Shown here: in pieces, positions 17,078 through 26,334 of the stretch
Numbering within the stretch: the first letter of the stretch is position 1
Layout: each line of letters opens with the position of its first letter
DNA from: Verrucomicrobiota bacterium
GTDB lineage: Bacteria > Verrucomicrobiota > Verrucomicrobiia > Opitutales > Opitutaceae
Direction: 5' to 3'
Length of the DNA stretch: 64,000 nucleotides
Assembly: GCA_023386835.1 (NCBI GenBank)
Contig: JAEWIY010000018.1
Coordinates: 31,429-95,428, forward strand
Program-made: the position numbers and the translations under genes
Notes under the pieces: generated by a model
Seen by the model: the letters and a program-made list of their open reading frames with translations, nothing else
Database searches by the model: none
Told to the model about the DNA's origin: nothing

Positions 17078-19276
17078 TTACTCGGCGGCGCCGGGCTGCG
17101 TGTCGGCCGGGGCGGCTGCGGGAGCGGCGGCCGGCGGGTTCTGCGCCTCGAGGTCCTTCATCGCGGCTTTGCGCGAGAGGCGGACCTTGCCGGACTTCTC
17201 GTCAATGCCGATGCACTTGACCGTGATCGAGTCGCCGACCTTGACGACGTCCTCTGTGCGGCGCACGCGGAAGTCGGCCAGCTCGGAGATGTGGCAGAGG
17301 CCTTCCTTGCCCGGCAGGCACTCGACAAACGCGCCGAACTCCTTCGTGCCGGTGACGCGGCCAGTGTAGATCTTGCCGATCTCGATCTGGGCGCCGCCGC
17401 CGCAGAGGGCGTCGATTTCCTGGACCGCGCGGTTCATCGAATCCGCGTTGTTCGAGTAGATGAACACCTTGCCGGAATCGTCGTCCGCGATGTCGATCTG
17501 CGCACCCGTCGTCTCGACGATGCGACGGATCGTCTTGCCACCAGGGCCGATGAGCAGGCCGATCTTTTCCGGATCGATCTGGATCGTCTGGATGCGCGGC
17601 GCGAAGGTGCTGAGCTCCTTGCGGGGAGCGGGCAGCGCGGCGAGCATGGCCTTGAGGATCTCGATTCGAGCGTCGCGGGCCTGGAAGATCGCGGTCTTCG
17701 CGATCTCAAACGGCAGGCCGTTGATCTTCAGGTCGAGTTGGAAGCCCGTGATGCCCTTCGTGGTACCGGCGAGCTTGAAGTCCATGTCGCCGAAGTGGTC
17801 TTCCTCACCGAGAATGTCGGTGATCGTGACCCACTTGCTGATCGAGCCATCCTCGGCATTGGCGGTCATGAGGCCACAGGAGATGCCCGCCACCGGAGCG
17901 ATGATCGGCACACCGGCGTCCATCAGGGAGAGACAGCCACCGCAGATCGAGGCCATCGAGGTCGAGCCGTTGGAGGCCATGATCTCGGAGACCACGCGAA
18001 TGGAGTACGGGAAGACGTCCTCGGGGGGCAGCACCGGCACGAGCGAGCGCTCGGCCAGGGCACCGTGGCCGATTTCGCGGCGGCTCTGGCCACCGAAACG
18101 GCCGGTCTCGCCGACCGTGAAGGGCGGCATGTTGTAGTGAAGCATGAACGACTTGGAGGTCGCACCGCCGGTGAGGCCGTCCATGTCCTGGGCTTCCTTG
18201 GTCGGACCGAGGGTCGTGACGACCAGACCTTGCGTGTCACCGCGCTGGAACAGCGCGGAGCCGTGGACGCGGGGCAGGAGACCGACTTCCGCGGCGATCG
18301 GGCGGAGGGCCTTGGCGTCGCGGCCGTCGGCGCGCACACCGCGCTCGAGCACGGTCTGGCGGTAAGCCTTGTACTGCAGGTCTTCGAAGGTGACGGCCAG
18401 GTCGGCGTCAGTGAACTTGCCTTCGCCGAGCTCGGCGAGCAGGGCGGCCTTGGCCTCTTCCTTCAGCGCCTTGACCTTGGCCGAGCGGATCTGCTTCTCG
18501 TGGCCGAAGATCGCTTCGCTGATCTTGGGGCCAACGACGCGCTCGATGATGGCGCGCGCTTCCGGGCTGGCCTTGACGAGTTCGAACTGCGCCTTGGGTT
18601 TGCCGACCTTGGCCGCGAGTTCCTTGATCGTGTTGATGATCGGCTGGATCGCCTGGTGGGCGAACTCGAGGGCTTCGATGAAGCGCTCTTCCGGGATCTG
18701 GTCCGCGGAGCCTTCGATCATCAGCATGTCCTTTTCGGTGCCGACGAAGATCAGGTCCAGCGAGGACGAGAACATTTGCTCGATCGTCGGGTTGGCGACG
18801 AACTGGCCGTCGATCTCGGCGACGCGCACGCAGCCGATCGGGCCGCTCCACGGAATGTCGGAGATCGCGAGCGCGGCCGAGGCGCCGTTCACCATGAGGA
18901 TGTCGGCCTCGTTGAGCTGGTCGGCCGACAGGAGCAGACCGATGATCTGGACCTCGTTCAGGAACCCTTCCGGGAAGAGGGGACGGCAGGGACGGTCGCA
19001 GAGACGCGACGTCAGGATTTCCTTCTCGGAGGGGCGACCTTCGCGCTTGAAATAGCCGCCGGGGAAGCGGCCGGCAGCGGAGTACTTCTCACGGTAATCG
19101 ACGGTCAGCGGGAAGAAATCCTGCCCGGGCTTCATCGTCGTGGCCGCAACGGCGGACACGAACACGTTGGTTTCGCCCAAGGAGACGGTGACGGCGCCAT
19201 TAGCGAACTTGGCCATGTCACCGGTGGTGAACTTGAGGCCCGTACCCGGGACCTCGACGGTTTGTTTGTTATTCAT
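17078..19276 (-). CDS. pnp: Polyribonucleotide nucleotidyltransferase (PNPase)
   Basis: A 732-residue 3'-5' phosphorolytic exoribonuclease and degradosome component. Two RNase PH domains (~10-145 with [21 protein letters not shown], and ~320-540 with [19 protein letters not shown] and the catalytic [14 protein letters not shown]), an all-alpha linker, a KH domain ([15 protein letters not shown]) and an S1 domain ([29 protein letters not shown]). The C-terminal ~25 residues are Ala/Pro-rich. It follows rpsO as in many bacteria. Leader hairpins suggest control at the RNA level, as is known for E. coli pnp. Confidence 0.97.
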   Translation of the reverse strand: MNNKQTVEVPGTGLKFTTGDMAKFANGAVTVSLGETNVFVSAVAATTMKPGQDFFPLTVDYREKYSAAGRFPGGYFKREGRPSEKEILTSRLCDRPCRPLFPEGFLNEVQIIGLLLSADQLNEADILMVNGASAALAISDIPWSGPIGCVRVAEIDGQFVANPTIEQMFSSSLDLIFVGTEKDMLMIEGSADQIPEERFIEALEFAHQAIQPIINTIKELAAKVGKPKAQFELVKASPEARAIIERVVGPKISEAIFGHEKQIRSAKVKALKEEAKAALLAELGEGKFTDADLAVTFEDLQYKAYRQTVLERGVRADGRDAKALRPIAAEVGLLPRVHGSALFQRGDTQGLVVTTLGPTKEAQDMDGLTGGATSKSFMLHYNMPPFTVGETGRFGGQSRREIGHGALAERSLVPVLPPEDVFPYSIRVVSEIMASNGSTSMASICGGCLSLMDAGVPIIAPVAGISCGLMTANAEDGSISKWVTITDILGEEDHFGDMDFKLAGTTKGITGFQLDLKINGLPFEIAKTAIFQARDARIEILKAMLAALPAPRKELSTFAPRIQTIQIDPEKIGLLIGPGGKTIRRIVETTGAQIDIADDDSGKVFIYSNNADSMNRAVQEIDALCGGGAQIEIGKIYTGRVTGTKEFGAFVECLPGKEGLCHISELADFRVRRTEDVVKVGDSITVKCIGIDEKSGKVRLSRKAAMKDLEAQNPPAAAPAAAPADTQPGAAE

Positions 19277-19355
19277 CTATTCGATAGCTGTGCGGGCCTC
19301 GGACGGCGGACGATTCGCGGCCACGCGACGAATCGTTCGGGGTTTGGGGCGGTGA

Positions 19356-19434
19356 CCGGCGTGACGCCGGATCGGTGGAGCCTCACGAACGTGAGGTCGG
19401 GACCACCCCTAAGGGGAAGTCGCTGGTAACCAGC
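19356..19434 (-). promoter_or_regulatory. pnp 5' leader with four tight hairpins
   Basis: The 256-base region between the rpsO terminator and the pnp start has no gene. It carries four successive perfect short hairpins: CCGGCG/CGCCGG loop TGA (19356-19370), CCTCAC/GTGAGG loop GAAC (19381-19396), CCCC/GGGG loop TAA (19406-19416) and GCTGG/CCAGC loop TAA (19422-19434). GGTGG at 19374-19378 could instead pair with CCACC at 19403-19407, competing with the third hairpin. Structured leaders of pnp are known targets of RNase III and PNPase autoregulation in E. coli; the same role here is inference. Confidence 0.5.
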
Positions 19435-19532
19435 TGGGCAATCCTCGTCACCGACGAGAGATTTCCGTTTGGCGCCCACCGATCCGTGTCGGCGGCAACA
19501 AGCGGAAATGTCCCAGTCGTGAAACGAACGTC

Positions 19533-19571
19533 CAAAAAGACAACGGGCGATCCGCGGATCGGATCGCCCGT
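19533..19571 (-). terminator. Terminator/attenuator after rpsO
   Basis: Perfect 12-bp stem (ACGGGCGATCCG / CGGATCGCCCGT, loop CGGAT). Read on the minus strand it is followed by TTGTCTTTTT, 13 bases after the rpsO stop. It sits between rpsO and pnp, where partial termination or processing commonly sets the S15:PNPase ratio. Confidence 0.88.
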
Positions 19572-19584
19572 CTTGCCAAAAGGG

Positions 19585-19848
19585 TTACTTGCGGAGGTTC
19601 AGCTTCTTCAGCAGGTCCTGGTACTTCGCCAGATCATGCCGCTTGACGTAGTCGAGCAGCTTGCGGCGCCGGGAGGCCATTTGAAGAAGACCGCGGCGGC
19701 TGTGGAAGTCCTTCCGATGCGTCCGCAGGTGCTCGGTCAAATGATTGATGCGAGCGGTCAGGAGCGCGATCTGGACTTCGGACGAACCGGTATCCTTGTC
19801 GTGGGTTTTGAATTCGGCGATGATTTCGGGTTTAGCGACGGTAGACAT
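19585..19848 (-). CDS. rpsO: 30S ribosomal protein S15
   Basis: An 87-residue protein of normal S15 length. Family sequence is clear: [40 protein letters not shown] and the C-terminal [13 protein letters not shown]. It binds 16S rRNA helix 20-22 early in small-subunit assembly. The start at ATG 19848 was chosen because the family begins there; the frame is open further upstream. It precedes pnp and has a structured leader that may mediate S15 autoregulation. Confidence 0.97.
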   Translation of the reverse strand: MSTVAKPEIIAEFKTHDKDTGSSEVQIALLTARINHLTEHLRTHRKDFHSRRGLLQMASRRRKLLDYVKRHDLAKYQDLLKKLNLRK

Positions 19849-19867
19849 TTGGTTTGTGGTGAGATGA

Positions 19868-19903
19868 GGCACGACTGTAGGGGACCTTCGCAGGCCCCGT
19901 GCC
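19868..19903 (-). promoter_or_regulatory. Hairpin in rpsO leader, candidate S15 feedback element
   Basis: Nested stem 20-55 bases upstream of the rpsO ATG: outer GGCACG/CGTGCC, inner GGG/CCC and CCT/AGG separated by a single bulged base, tetraloop TCGC. Many bacteria regulate rpsO by S15 binding to a structured 5' leader, with different RNA shapes in different phyla. No known class was matched, so this is only a positional candidate. Confidence 0.35.
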
Positions 19904-20085
19904 ACCCGCCTCCGCTGCGGCCGAAACCACAGCGTTAGCCGGTGCCACCGTTCCAATCCCGCGGGGGCGGGACCAGCCATGGTGGGATCCCGAAACCGAC
20001 GGGATTCCACTAACGCAAGTGCGGAGCATCCCGGAGGGGTATTGGGGCGGCAAGCCGATTTTTCCGCGGCTGCGGCAATAAATCG

Positions 20086-20481
20086 TCAACCTGCGCGAAT
20101 GAGCAGATCCCGCACGTGACCGCACCCCGGAATCTCCTGGATTCGCCCGACAATGGTGCGCCGATGCAAGCTCAGTTCCTGCCGAACCACCGCATGTTGT
20201 GCAATCACCACAAGCTTGCCGCGTCCATCGATCGCCACGGCGTGGGAGTAGTGGGCATTGGCGGGTCCAACCACCTCGGACCAGCGGTCACGAATAGCCT
20301 GCTCGGGAGAGGCGCGGCCTATCTGGTGTTTGGCCAGCAGGTCCTCCACGAGGTCCGCCAGCGGTTTTGTGACTCGTTTGCGTTGTTTCGCCGGGATTTC
20401 GGAGGGTACACCCCGCAGGTCGCCGATGAGTTCCTCGGCCAGTCGGCTGAACTGAAAGGGTTCCTTGTCTTTGGCGCTCAC
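20086..20481 (-). CDS. DciA-like (DUF721) protein
   Basis: A 131-residue protein with a DUF721/DciA-type domain in its second half: IRDRWSEVVGPANAHYSHAVAIDGRGKLVVIAQHAVVRQELSL-type pattern (W-x-x-VVG near residue 68, then strand-loop-strand). DciA is the ancestral DnaB-helicase loader/operator in bacteria without DnaC/DnaI; DUF721 proteins are small basic KH-like domains. This N-terminal half is short and charged. The family call is good; its role at replication initiation is inferred from the family. It lies between rpsO and the glycosyltransferases, all minus strand. Confidence 0.72.
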   Translation of the reverse strand: MSAKDKEPFQFSRLAEELIGDLRGVPSEIPAKQRKRVTKPLADLVEDLLAKHQIGRASPEQAIRDRWSEVVGPANAHYSHAVAIDGRGKLVVIAQHAVVRQELSLHRRTIVGRIQEIPGCGHVRDLLIRAG

Positions 20482-20546
20482 GCAGGTCGTCCGATCAGGC
20501 TTCCGTCAGCGAAGGGCAGGTGCAACCCCGTTCCGCCACCGTCTGA

Positions 20547-21350
20547 CTAGTCCGGTGGTTGGTCGACCGGCGTGATCGTTTGCGGCGCCCGTTCCGCTTC
20601 GTACAACCGACTGTAGCGCACGAACGTGCCAAACGCCGTCGCCACGGCGATGTAGAACCCGGGATACCCGTCGAGGAAGCCGCGGCGCAGGACGTACGCG
20701 CGGAAAAACCGCCACCACGGGCGAAAGACAGCCGCGCCGAGGCTAAACCGCCGCTGGCGGGCTCGTTGCGCCTGCACAAAGAGGTCGGCGAACGGGTTGA
20801 TCTTGGCGACGTGGCTCGAAAGGGTGGGAAACGAATAGTGCAGGAGGTCGCCCGGCAGCGTCGCGACCGGACCGTCGCACTCGATCTTTTCATGCACGAA
20901 AGCGTCGCCTCCCCAGCGACCGCGTCGCCGGTCCATCAGTCGCAGGCTCAGATCGGGGTACCAGTCGCCGTGGGTAATCCAGCGGCCAAGAAACCACACT
21001 TTGCGCGGAAAACGCGCGCCGGCGAAGCGATGATGCGCCTGCTCGGCGAAGAAGCTCTGGAGCGCGGCCCGAAGCTCGGGTGAGACGGCCTCATCGGCGT
21101 CCAGGCACAGCACCCAATCGTATCGGGCGAGGCCGACGGCGGCGTTTTTGGTGTCCCGGAATCCCCGCCACGGCACTTCAACCACCCGTGCGCCGGCCCG
21201 GGTGGCCACGGCCGCGCTGTCGTCGGTGCAGCCGTTGAGGGCCACGACCTGCTCCGCCGTCCAGCCCGCCACGCTTCCCAGGCAACGGGGCAGGTTATGC
21301 GCCTCGTTGCGCGCAACGATTACAACCGACACCGGCAGTGGATCCGCCAT
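20547..21350 (-). CDS. Family 2 glycosyltransferase (WaaE/KdtX-like)
   Basis: A 267-residue cytoplasmic GT-A glycosyltransferase. It begins PVSVVIVARNEAHNLPRCLGSV, the GT2 nucleotide-sugar region, has the DxD-like metal motif in WVLCLDADEAVSPEL, and later FLGRWITHGDWYPDLSLRLMDR, which is typical of the LPS-core beta-glucosyltransferase WaaE/KdtX group. The C-terminus has hydrophobic stretches that may associate with the membrane. It is 30 bases from the family-9 transferase and near the Kdo kinase, supporting a role in LPS core synthesis. The sugar donor is unknown. Confidence 0.88.
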   Translation of the reverse strand: MADPLPVSVVIVARNEAHNLPRCLGSVAGWTAEQVVALNGCTDDSAAVATRAGARVVEVPWRGFRDTKNAAVGLARYDWVLCLDADEAVSPELRAALQSFFAEQAHHRFAGARFPRKVWFLGRWITHGDWYPDLSLRLMDRRRGRWGGDAFVHEKIECDGPVATLPGDLLHYSFPTLSSHVAKINPFADLFVQAQRARQRRFSLGAAVFRPWWRFFRAYVLRRGFLDGYPGFYIAVATAFGTFVRYSRLYEAERAPQTITPVDQPPD

Positions 21351-21380
21351 GGTGAAGCGATGAACAAGGGGCTGAGCAGC

Positions 21381-22445
21381 TCAAACCGCGGCGGGCAATT
21401 TTGCGCTCACGGCCTGATACACGGGATCGACCCCGATCTTGCGCACGCAGTAGCTGAAGTACGAGTCCTCCTTCACGCACGGACCCGGCAGCTCGGATGC
21501 CGGGAAACAGGAGCAGGGCAGCTCCGTCTGGAGGAGGACGTGGCCGTCGCCGATCGGACGCCAGACCGTGGCGTTTTGGGAGCCGTAAAGCGCCACCACC
21601 TGCGTTCCCACCCCGGCAGCGAGGTGCATGGGGCCGCTGTCATGACAGAGCAGCACGGGAAACTGGGCAAACAGGGCCGCCAGTTCCGGCACACTCAGGT
21701 CCCGATCAATCCAGACCACGTGGGTGTTGGTGTGTGAGCGGATCTCTTCGATGAACGCACGCTCAGCCCGACCACCGACAAGGAAGATCTGGGTGCCGCG
21801 TTCGTCCTGCAGTCGGTCGCAAACTTCCGCAAACCGTTCCGCCGGCCAGCGCCGATACGCGCTCCGGCTGCCCGGATGCACAACGAGTTTGTTTCCACCG
21901 GCGCCACCGACCAGTCGCTGCATTGCTTCCACTTCGGCCTGTCGCAGTCGGAACCGCGGCACGGTGGTGGTCACCGGCACCCCGACAGGCGCCAGCAACG
22001 CGTCGTAAATCTCGGTGATGTGGTGAGTGTCGTACCACTCCGGCGTCATGCGGGCAGCGTCGGTGTAAACCCAAGGGTGCCGAAACGGAAATTTCGGGTG
22101 CGCGCCGCGGTCGAATGTCACGCGCACCGGCGCACCGCTCAGCCAAGTGAACAACGCCGTCTTGTCGCGATTATCGGCATCCAGCACGTGCGTGAAGCGC
22201 TCTCGCCGGAGCCGTCGGATAAACGACCACCATTCCGACGCCCGTCGCGGAAAGGTGACGATCTCGTCCAGTTCGCCAAGCAACGCGGCTCCGCCGAGGT
22301 AGGCTTGGTCAACGAGAAGCACCAGCCGGGCGTGGGGCCAGTGTTGGCGAAGGTTGCGCAGGAACGAGCTGAGGAGGATGACATCCCCGAGGTAGCGGCG
22401 ACGGATGACGAGGATGCGGGGCGCGGCTTCGGCGGAGTCAGGCAT
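21381..22445 (-). CDS. Family 9 glycosyltransferase (heptosyltransferase-like)
   Basis: A 354-residue GT-B enzyme. N-terminal ILVIRRRYLGDVILLSSFLRNLRQHWP is the acceptor-side GT9 signature; the donor-side domain has LVVHPGSRSAYRRWPAERFAEVCDRL and the conserved CHDSGPMHLAAGVGTQVVALYGS. GT9 enzymes add heptoses (or related sugars) to the Kdo region of LPS. Whether it is heptosyltransferase I, II or III cannot be told by eye. It begins 148 bases downstream of the Kdo-kinase-like gene on the same strand. Confidence 0.9.
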   Translation of the reverse strand: MPDSAEAAPRILVIRRRYLGDVILLSSFLRNLRQHWPHARLVLLVDQAYLGGAALLGELDEIVTFPRRASEWWSFIRRLRRERFTHVLDADNRDKTALFTWLSGAPVRVTFDRGAHPKFPFRHPWVYTDAARMTPEWYDTHHITEIYDALLAPVGVPVTTTVPRFRLRQAEVEAMQRLVGGAGGNKLVVHPGSRSAYRRWPAERFAEVCDRLQDERGTQIFLVGGRAERAFIEEIRSHTNTHVVWIDRDLSVPELAALFAQFPVLLCHDSGPMHLAAGVGTQVVALYGSQNATVWRPIGDGHVLLQTELPCSCFPASELPGPCVKEDSYFSYCVRKIGVDPVYQAVSAKLPAAV

Positions 22446-22593
22446 GCAAACAAAAAGGCGGCCGCATTATTGCGTGGGGAGCAGCCTCTGGCGCACGGAA
22501 ATTCGTTTCGTCCTCGCTCCCAGATCCGTGGCTAAGCCGCGAAAGGGGCAACGAGTGTCGCTGCGTCTGGCCGCGAACGGCCGCGTTCGCGTT

Positions 22594-23295
22594 TTAGCCG
22601 TGACGCAGCGCCAGCCACTCAGTCTCGCCAAACCGGTCAGCCGGAAGCGCACGGGTCACCTTGTGCAGGGAACGCTTGAGCCGGGACCAGTTGGACTCGA
22701 TCCACATGCCCGGTCGGCGGATCGCGCCCCGATCGAAGTCGATTAGATAGACCTGCTCCTCGCGATCGATCAGGATGTTATGCGCGTTCAGATCGGCGTG
22801 GTAGATGCCGTGTTGGTGAAACGAGCGCACACAGGCGCCGACGGCGCGCCAGAGCGGCAGGGGCACCGGTCCGTCCTGAAGCTGGGACGCGAGCGAGCGG
22901 GTTCCGGGAAGGTGACCGGTGATCAAGTCCGAACGATAAACGAGTCCGCGGCGCTCGTACACGGCCGCGACCGGGGTGGGCACCGGCAGGCCGAGCCCGT
23001 GCAGGTGTTGCAACAGCCGCCATTCGCGAAAAGCCCGCGTGCGCGCCGCGCCCAGCCAGACATACGAATCGCGCACCACGCGGCCACACCAGCCGCCGCG
23101 TCGGTTATGCCGCCAAACCCAGGAGCGACTCGCCTGTTGGATCAAGCCGACGCCACCTCGACCTGCCACATCGCCCAACGGAGTGCTCGAGGCCGCGAGT
23201 CCGCGTTTGATCAAGGCGGAGAGCGCGCCCGGGCTCACTTTGTCGGGGTCGAACAGAGCGGCGCCGGAAGGAAAGTGGAGAAACTGGACGGGCAT
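22594..23295 (-). CDS. kdkA: Kdo kinase-like LPS kinase (KdkA/WaaP family)
   Basis: About 233 residues of the lipopolysaccharide-kinase family, which phosphorylates Kdo or heptose in the inner core. The kinase core is visible: catalytic loop YHADLNAHNILID and metal-binding YLIDFDRGAIR, with GLPVPTPVAAVYERRGLVYRSDLIT upstream. The start is uncertain: ATG 23295 (MPVQFLHFPSG) is used; an in-frame ATG at 23364 adds 23 residues and would nearly meet the divergent glycosyltransferase gene. An 8-bp perfect hairpin lies just past its stop codon. Confidence 0.85.
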   Translation of the reverse strand: MPVQFLHFPSGAALFDPDKVSPGALSALIKRGLAASSTPLGDVAGRGGVGLIQQASRSWVWRHNRRGGWCGRVVRDSYVWLGAARTRAFREWRLLQHLHGLGLPVPTPVAAVYERRGLVYRSDLITGHLPGTRSLASQLQDGPVPLPLWRAVGACVRSFHQHGIYHADLNAHNILIDREEQVYLIDFDRGAIRRPGMWIESNWSRLKRSLHKVTRALPADRFGETEWLALRHG

Positions 23296-23372
23296 CGATG
23301 GAGGGGCGATAGGCGGGTTCCCCTCGACAGTGGGGCAGATTTCGGCGAATTGCCCCGTCCGCAAGAATTATC

Positions 23373-24449
23373 ATGCCATCTCCAGCGGCGCGAACGACTC
23401 ACCGACGAATCTGTATTCTTCGTCTGTCCGCGATTGGGGATGTCGCGCACACGGTCGCGGTCGTGCGGCGCCTGCAGGACACCTTTCCGGAGGCGCACCT
23501 GACGTGGATCGTGGGGCGGATTGAGGCGGCGGTGGCAGCCTTGGTTCCGGAGATCGAAGTGGTCGTGGTGGACAAACGCCGCCCCCTGCACGAGCTGCTG
23601 CGCCTGCGCCGGCTTTTCCGCGGGAAACCCTTCGACGAACTGCTGCACATGCAGATCGCCTTCCGGGCCAACCTGCTGAGCCTGGGCGTGCCCGCTCGTC
23701 GGCGCTGGGGTTTCGATTCGGTCCGCGCCAAGGAAGGTCACAGCTGGGTCGTCAACCAGCAGGTCCCGCCGGCCGCGCCACCGGGTGAACACGTGCTCGA
23801 CGGGCTGATGCGCTTTCCTTTGGCGCTCGGTGCCCAGCCGCGCGCGCCCCGCTGGGACCTCGCGCTGCCAGCCGAGGCTCTGGCGTGGGTCGAACAGGCG
23901 ATCGCCGGTGACCGTCCCATTCTCGCGGTGAATGGCTGCGCCAGCCGCGCGGTGCGGGACTGGCAACCCGAGCGCTACGCCGCCGTGGCGCGGCATGCGA
24001 TGGATACACACGGGTTGCAAGTGGTGCTGTGCGGCGGCCCGGCCGAACGAGAACGTGCCATGAGTCGGGTCGTCGCGCAGGCGCTGGGCCGGCCGGTCAT
24101 CGACCTGGTGGGACGCACGACGTTGGCGCAGTTGTTGGCGGTGCTGAAGCGGTCGACGGCGTTGATCAGTCCAGACTCGGGGCCGGTGCATCTGGCGACG
24201 GCTGTGGGGACTCCGGTGATCGGATTATACGGCGTGAGCAACGTCCGCCGGACCGGTCCGGCAGTGGATGCGCAATGGTGCGTCGACCGACGCGACGCGG
24301 CCGCCCGGCGTTTTCTGGGGAGGCCGGCGTCCGAGTTGCGTTGGTCAGAACCGGTGCCGGGCGGCATGGACCTGATCGAGACGGCCGACGTGATCGAACG
24401 GCTCGACGCGTTGATGCGCCACGTGGGAACGGAACGCCGCCGCAGCTAA
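23373..24449 (+). CDS. Family 9 glycosyltransferase (heptosyltransferase I-like)
   Basis: A 358-residue GT-B enzyme divergent from the Kdo kinase gene. N-terminal ICILRLSAIGDVAHTVAVVRRLQDTFP and WIVGRIEAAVAALVPEIEVV are close to heptosyltransferase I (WaaC); the donor domain has AVNGCASRAVRDWQPERYAAVA, LVGRTTLAQLLAVL and SPDSGPVHLATAVGTPVIGLYG. It probably adds the first sugar to Kdo or a nearby core residue. It is the second GT9 in the cluster and the only plus-strand LPS gene here; its end faces the MsbA-like gene. Confidence 0.88.
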   Translation: MPSPAARTTHRRICILRLSAIGDVAHTVAVVRRLQDTFPEAHLTWIVGRIEAAVAALVPEIEVVVVDKRRPLHELLRLRRLFRGKPFDELLHMQIAFRANLLSLGVPARRRWGFDSVRAKEGHSWVVNQQVPPAAPPGEHVLDGLMRFPLALGAQPRAPRWDLALPAEALAWVEQAIAGDRPILAVNGCASRAVRDWQPERYAAVARHAMDTHGLQVVLCGGPAERERAMSRVVAQALGRPVIDLVGRTTLAQLLAVLKRSTALISPDSGPVHLATAVGTPVIGLYGVSNVRRTGPAVDAQWCVDRRDAAARRFLGRPASELRWSEPVPGGMDLIETADVIERLDALMRHVGTERRRS

Positions 24450-24473
24450 CCGCGGCCAAGAAGTGCGTGCAGC

Positions 24474-26213
24474 TCAGGCCAGCTGCCGGTCGTACAAATT
24501 CCGGTACAACGGGGTGTTTTCGTAGAGTTCGCCGTGTGAACCCTGGGCAACAATGCGCCCCTGTTCGAACACGAGGATCATCGAGGCGTCGCGAATTGTC
24601 GAAAAGCGGTGGGCGATGATCAGGACGGTGCGGCCGATCATGAGCCGACGCAGCGCCTCTTGCACGGCCGATTCGCTTTCACTATCCAGCGCGCTTGTCG
24701 CCTCATCCAGCACGAGGATCGGTGCCTGCCGGAGAAAAGCCCGCGCCAACGCGATTCGCTGCCGTTGGCCGCCTGAAAGCTGCGCGCCGCGTTCGCCGAC
24801 CATCGTCTCGAAGCCCTGCGGCAGATCCCGGATGAAGGGGTAGGCCGAGGCGTCGCGCGCAGCCTGCTCGACCTGCTCTCGGGTCGCGTCCGCGCGCCCG
24901 ATCAGGAGGTTGTTGAAGATCGTGTCGTTGAAGAGCACGGGCTCCTGCGAGACGATCGCGACCTGTCGGCGCAGGTCCTGCAGGCGGAAGGAGCGGACGT
25001 CGTGGCCGTCAATGCGAACGGCCCCGGACGTCGCGTCAAAGAAGCGCGGAACCAGGCTCGCGAACGTGCTCTTGCCCGCGCCGCTCGGTCCCACCAGGGC
25101 GCAGACGGTGCCGGCCGGAATGCGCACGGTGATGTCGCGCAGCACCGCCTCGCCATCACGGTAGGCGAAACCCACGTGATCGAACTGCACGTCCCCGTGT
25201 AGCCGGTCGATGGAGACGGGTTCGGCCGGGTCCGCGATCGTGACGGGCTCGTGGAGCACGACTTCGAGACGCTCCAGGGCCGCGATACCGCGCTTCAACT
25301 CGTTGTTCAGGTTCCCGAGCTTTTTGATCGGCTCGTAGCTGAGATAGAGCGCGGTGACGATTGCGATGAACGTCTCCAGCGGCACGTTCGTGAGGTAGGC
25401 AAAAACCAGCGTGAAACCGATGCCGGCCGCCGCGATGAACTCGATCGCGGGGGTCAGCGCCTGGGCGTACTTCACGATTTTCATCTGCGACTGCACGAGC
25501 GCCGCGGTCAGCACGCCGAACCGCGCTGTCTCGCGCGCTTCGAGGCTGAAGGCCCGGACTTCACGGGCGGCCGAGAGGTTTTCGGCAAAGACGCTGGTCA
25601 CCGAGCCGAGTTGGGCCTGCAGCTGTTGCGCCCGTTTCACGACTTTGCGGCCGATGTACCGGATCGGCAGGACTGTCAGGGGCACCACGAGCATCGAGAG
25701 CAGCACCAGCGCGACACCTTCCGTCGCCACCGCCTGCCAGCCGAGCCAGCCCAGCGCGCCGACGAGCACCACCGGTTGTTTGACGCCGTCGTTGGCCAGC
25801 AGCGTCAACGCGTATTGGAGCTGCGCCGTGTCCGCCAGGCCCCGCGAGATCAGGTCGCCGGTCTGCCGGTTTTGCACGAAGGAAAGGGGCAGCCGCTGCA
25901 ATTGCCGGAAGTAATCGAGGCGCAGCGCCTCGAGAATCTTCACCCCGGCCAACTGCGTGTAGTAGGAGTTCAGATACCCCGTCGTCGCCCGGATGAGAAA
26001 GGCGAGGGGGATGCACGCCGCGATCAGGAGGAGCGTGCTGAGGGCCAGATTCTCGGCTTTGAAGATGGCCGGGAAAACGGTGCTCACCAGCAGCGGAATG
26101 CCGCTGCCACTGCTGACACCGTAAAGGATGGCGAAGACGATCGCCGCCGTCACCTCGCCGCGGACCCGGGCGAGATAATGAAAGTACGGTTTTAGCCGGC
26201 GAAGCTGGCGCAT
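24474..26213 (-). CDS. msbA: ABC exporter half-transporter, MsbA-like
   Basis: A 579-residue fused permease-ATPase. Six-helix ABC membrane domain (~1-310), then a nucleotide-binding domain with Walker A VGPSGAGKSTF, Q-loop VSQEPVLFND, signature LSGGQRQRIALARAFL, Walker B ILVLDEATSALDSES and H-loop IIAHRFSTI. Length and order fit MsbA, which flips lipid A-core across the inner membrane as a homodimer. The location beside LPS-core genes supports that role, but a peptide or drug exporter of the same family cannot be excluded. Confidence 0.85.
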   Translation of the reverse strand: MRQLRRLKPYFHYLARVRGEVTAAIVFAILYGVSSGSGIPLLVSTVFPAIFKAENLALSTLLLIAACIPLAFLIRATTGYLNSYYTQLAGVKILEALRLDYFRQLQRLPLSFVQNRQTGDLISRGLADTAQLQYALTLLANDGVKQPVVLVGALGWLGWQAVATEGVALVLLSMLVVPLTVLPIRYIGRKVVKRAQQLQAQLGSVTSVFAENLSAAREVRAFSLEARETARFGVLTAALVQSQMKIVKYAQALTPAIEFIAAAGIGFTLVFAYLTNVPLETFIAIVTALYLSYEPIKKLGNLNNELKRGIAALERLEVVLHEPVTIADPAEPVSIDRLHGDVQFDHVGFAYRDGEAVLRDITVRIPAGTVCALVGPSGAGKSTFASLVPRFFDATSGAVRIDGHDVRSFRLQDLRRQVAIVSQEPVLFNDTIFNNLLIGRADATREQVEQAARDASAYPFIRDLPQGFETMVGERGAQLSGGQRQRIALARAFLRQAPILVLDEATSALDSESESAVQEALRRLMIGRTVLIIAHRFSTIRDASMILVFEQGRIVAQGSHGELYENTPLYRNLYDRQLA

Positions 26214-26334
26214 CAGACCGCCGAGCCTACGGGGCGCGCTCGGTGAGCTTCAATGGTTTTGCTCGCGCCGCGTGGTCGAGGTCTTGCTGGACGCTGATCT
26301 CGATCGGTCCGCGAGGAGGGAGCGCGGGGCGGGC

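Noticed and set aside
17291..19429. 712-codon plus-strand open frame opposite pnp, and similar long frames opposite murJ (8472-10562), hrpA (47262-48272) and others
   Set aside because: They are antisense to firmly identified genes and lack any domain; long frames on the opposite strand are expected in high-GC coding DNA.
22571..22591. Perfect 8-bp hairpin (CGCGAACG / CGTTCGCG) just past the kdkA stop codon
   Set aside because: The T-run is on the wrong side for the minus-strand gene and no plus-strand gene is upstream, so it is not a convincing terminator.
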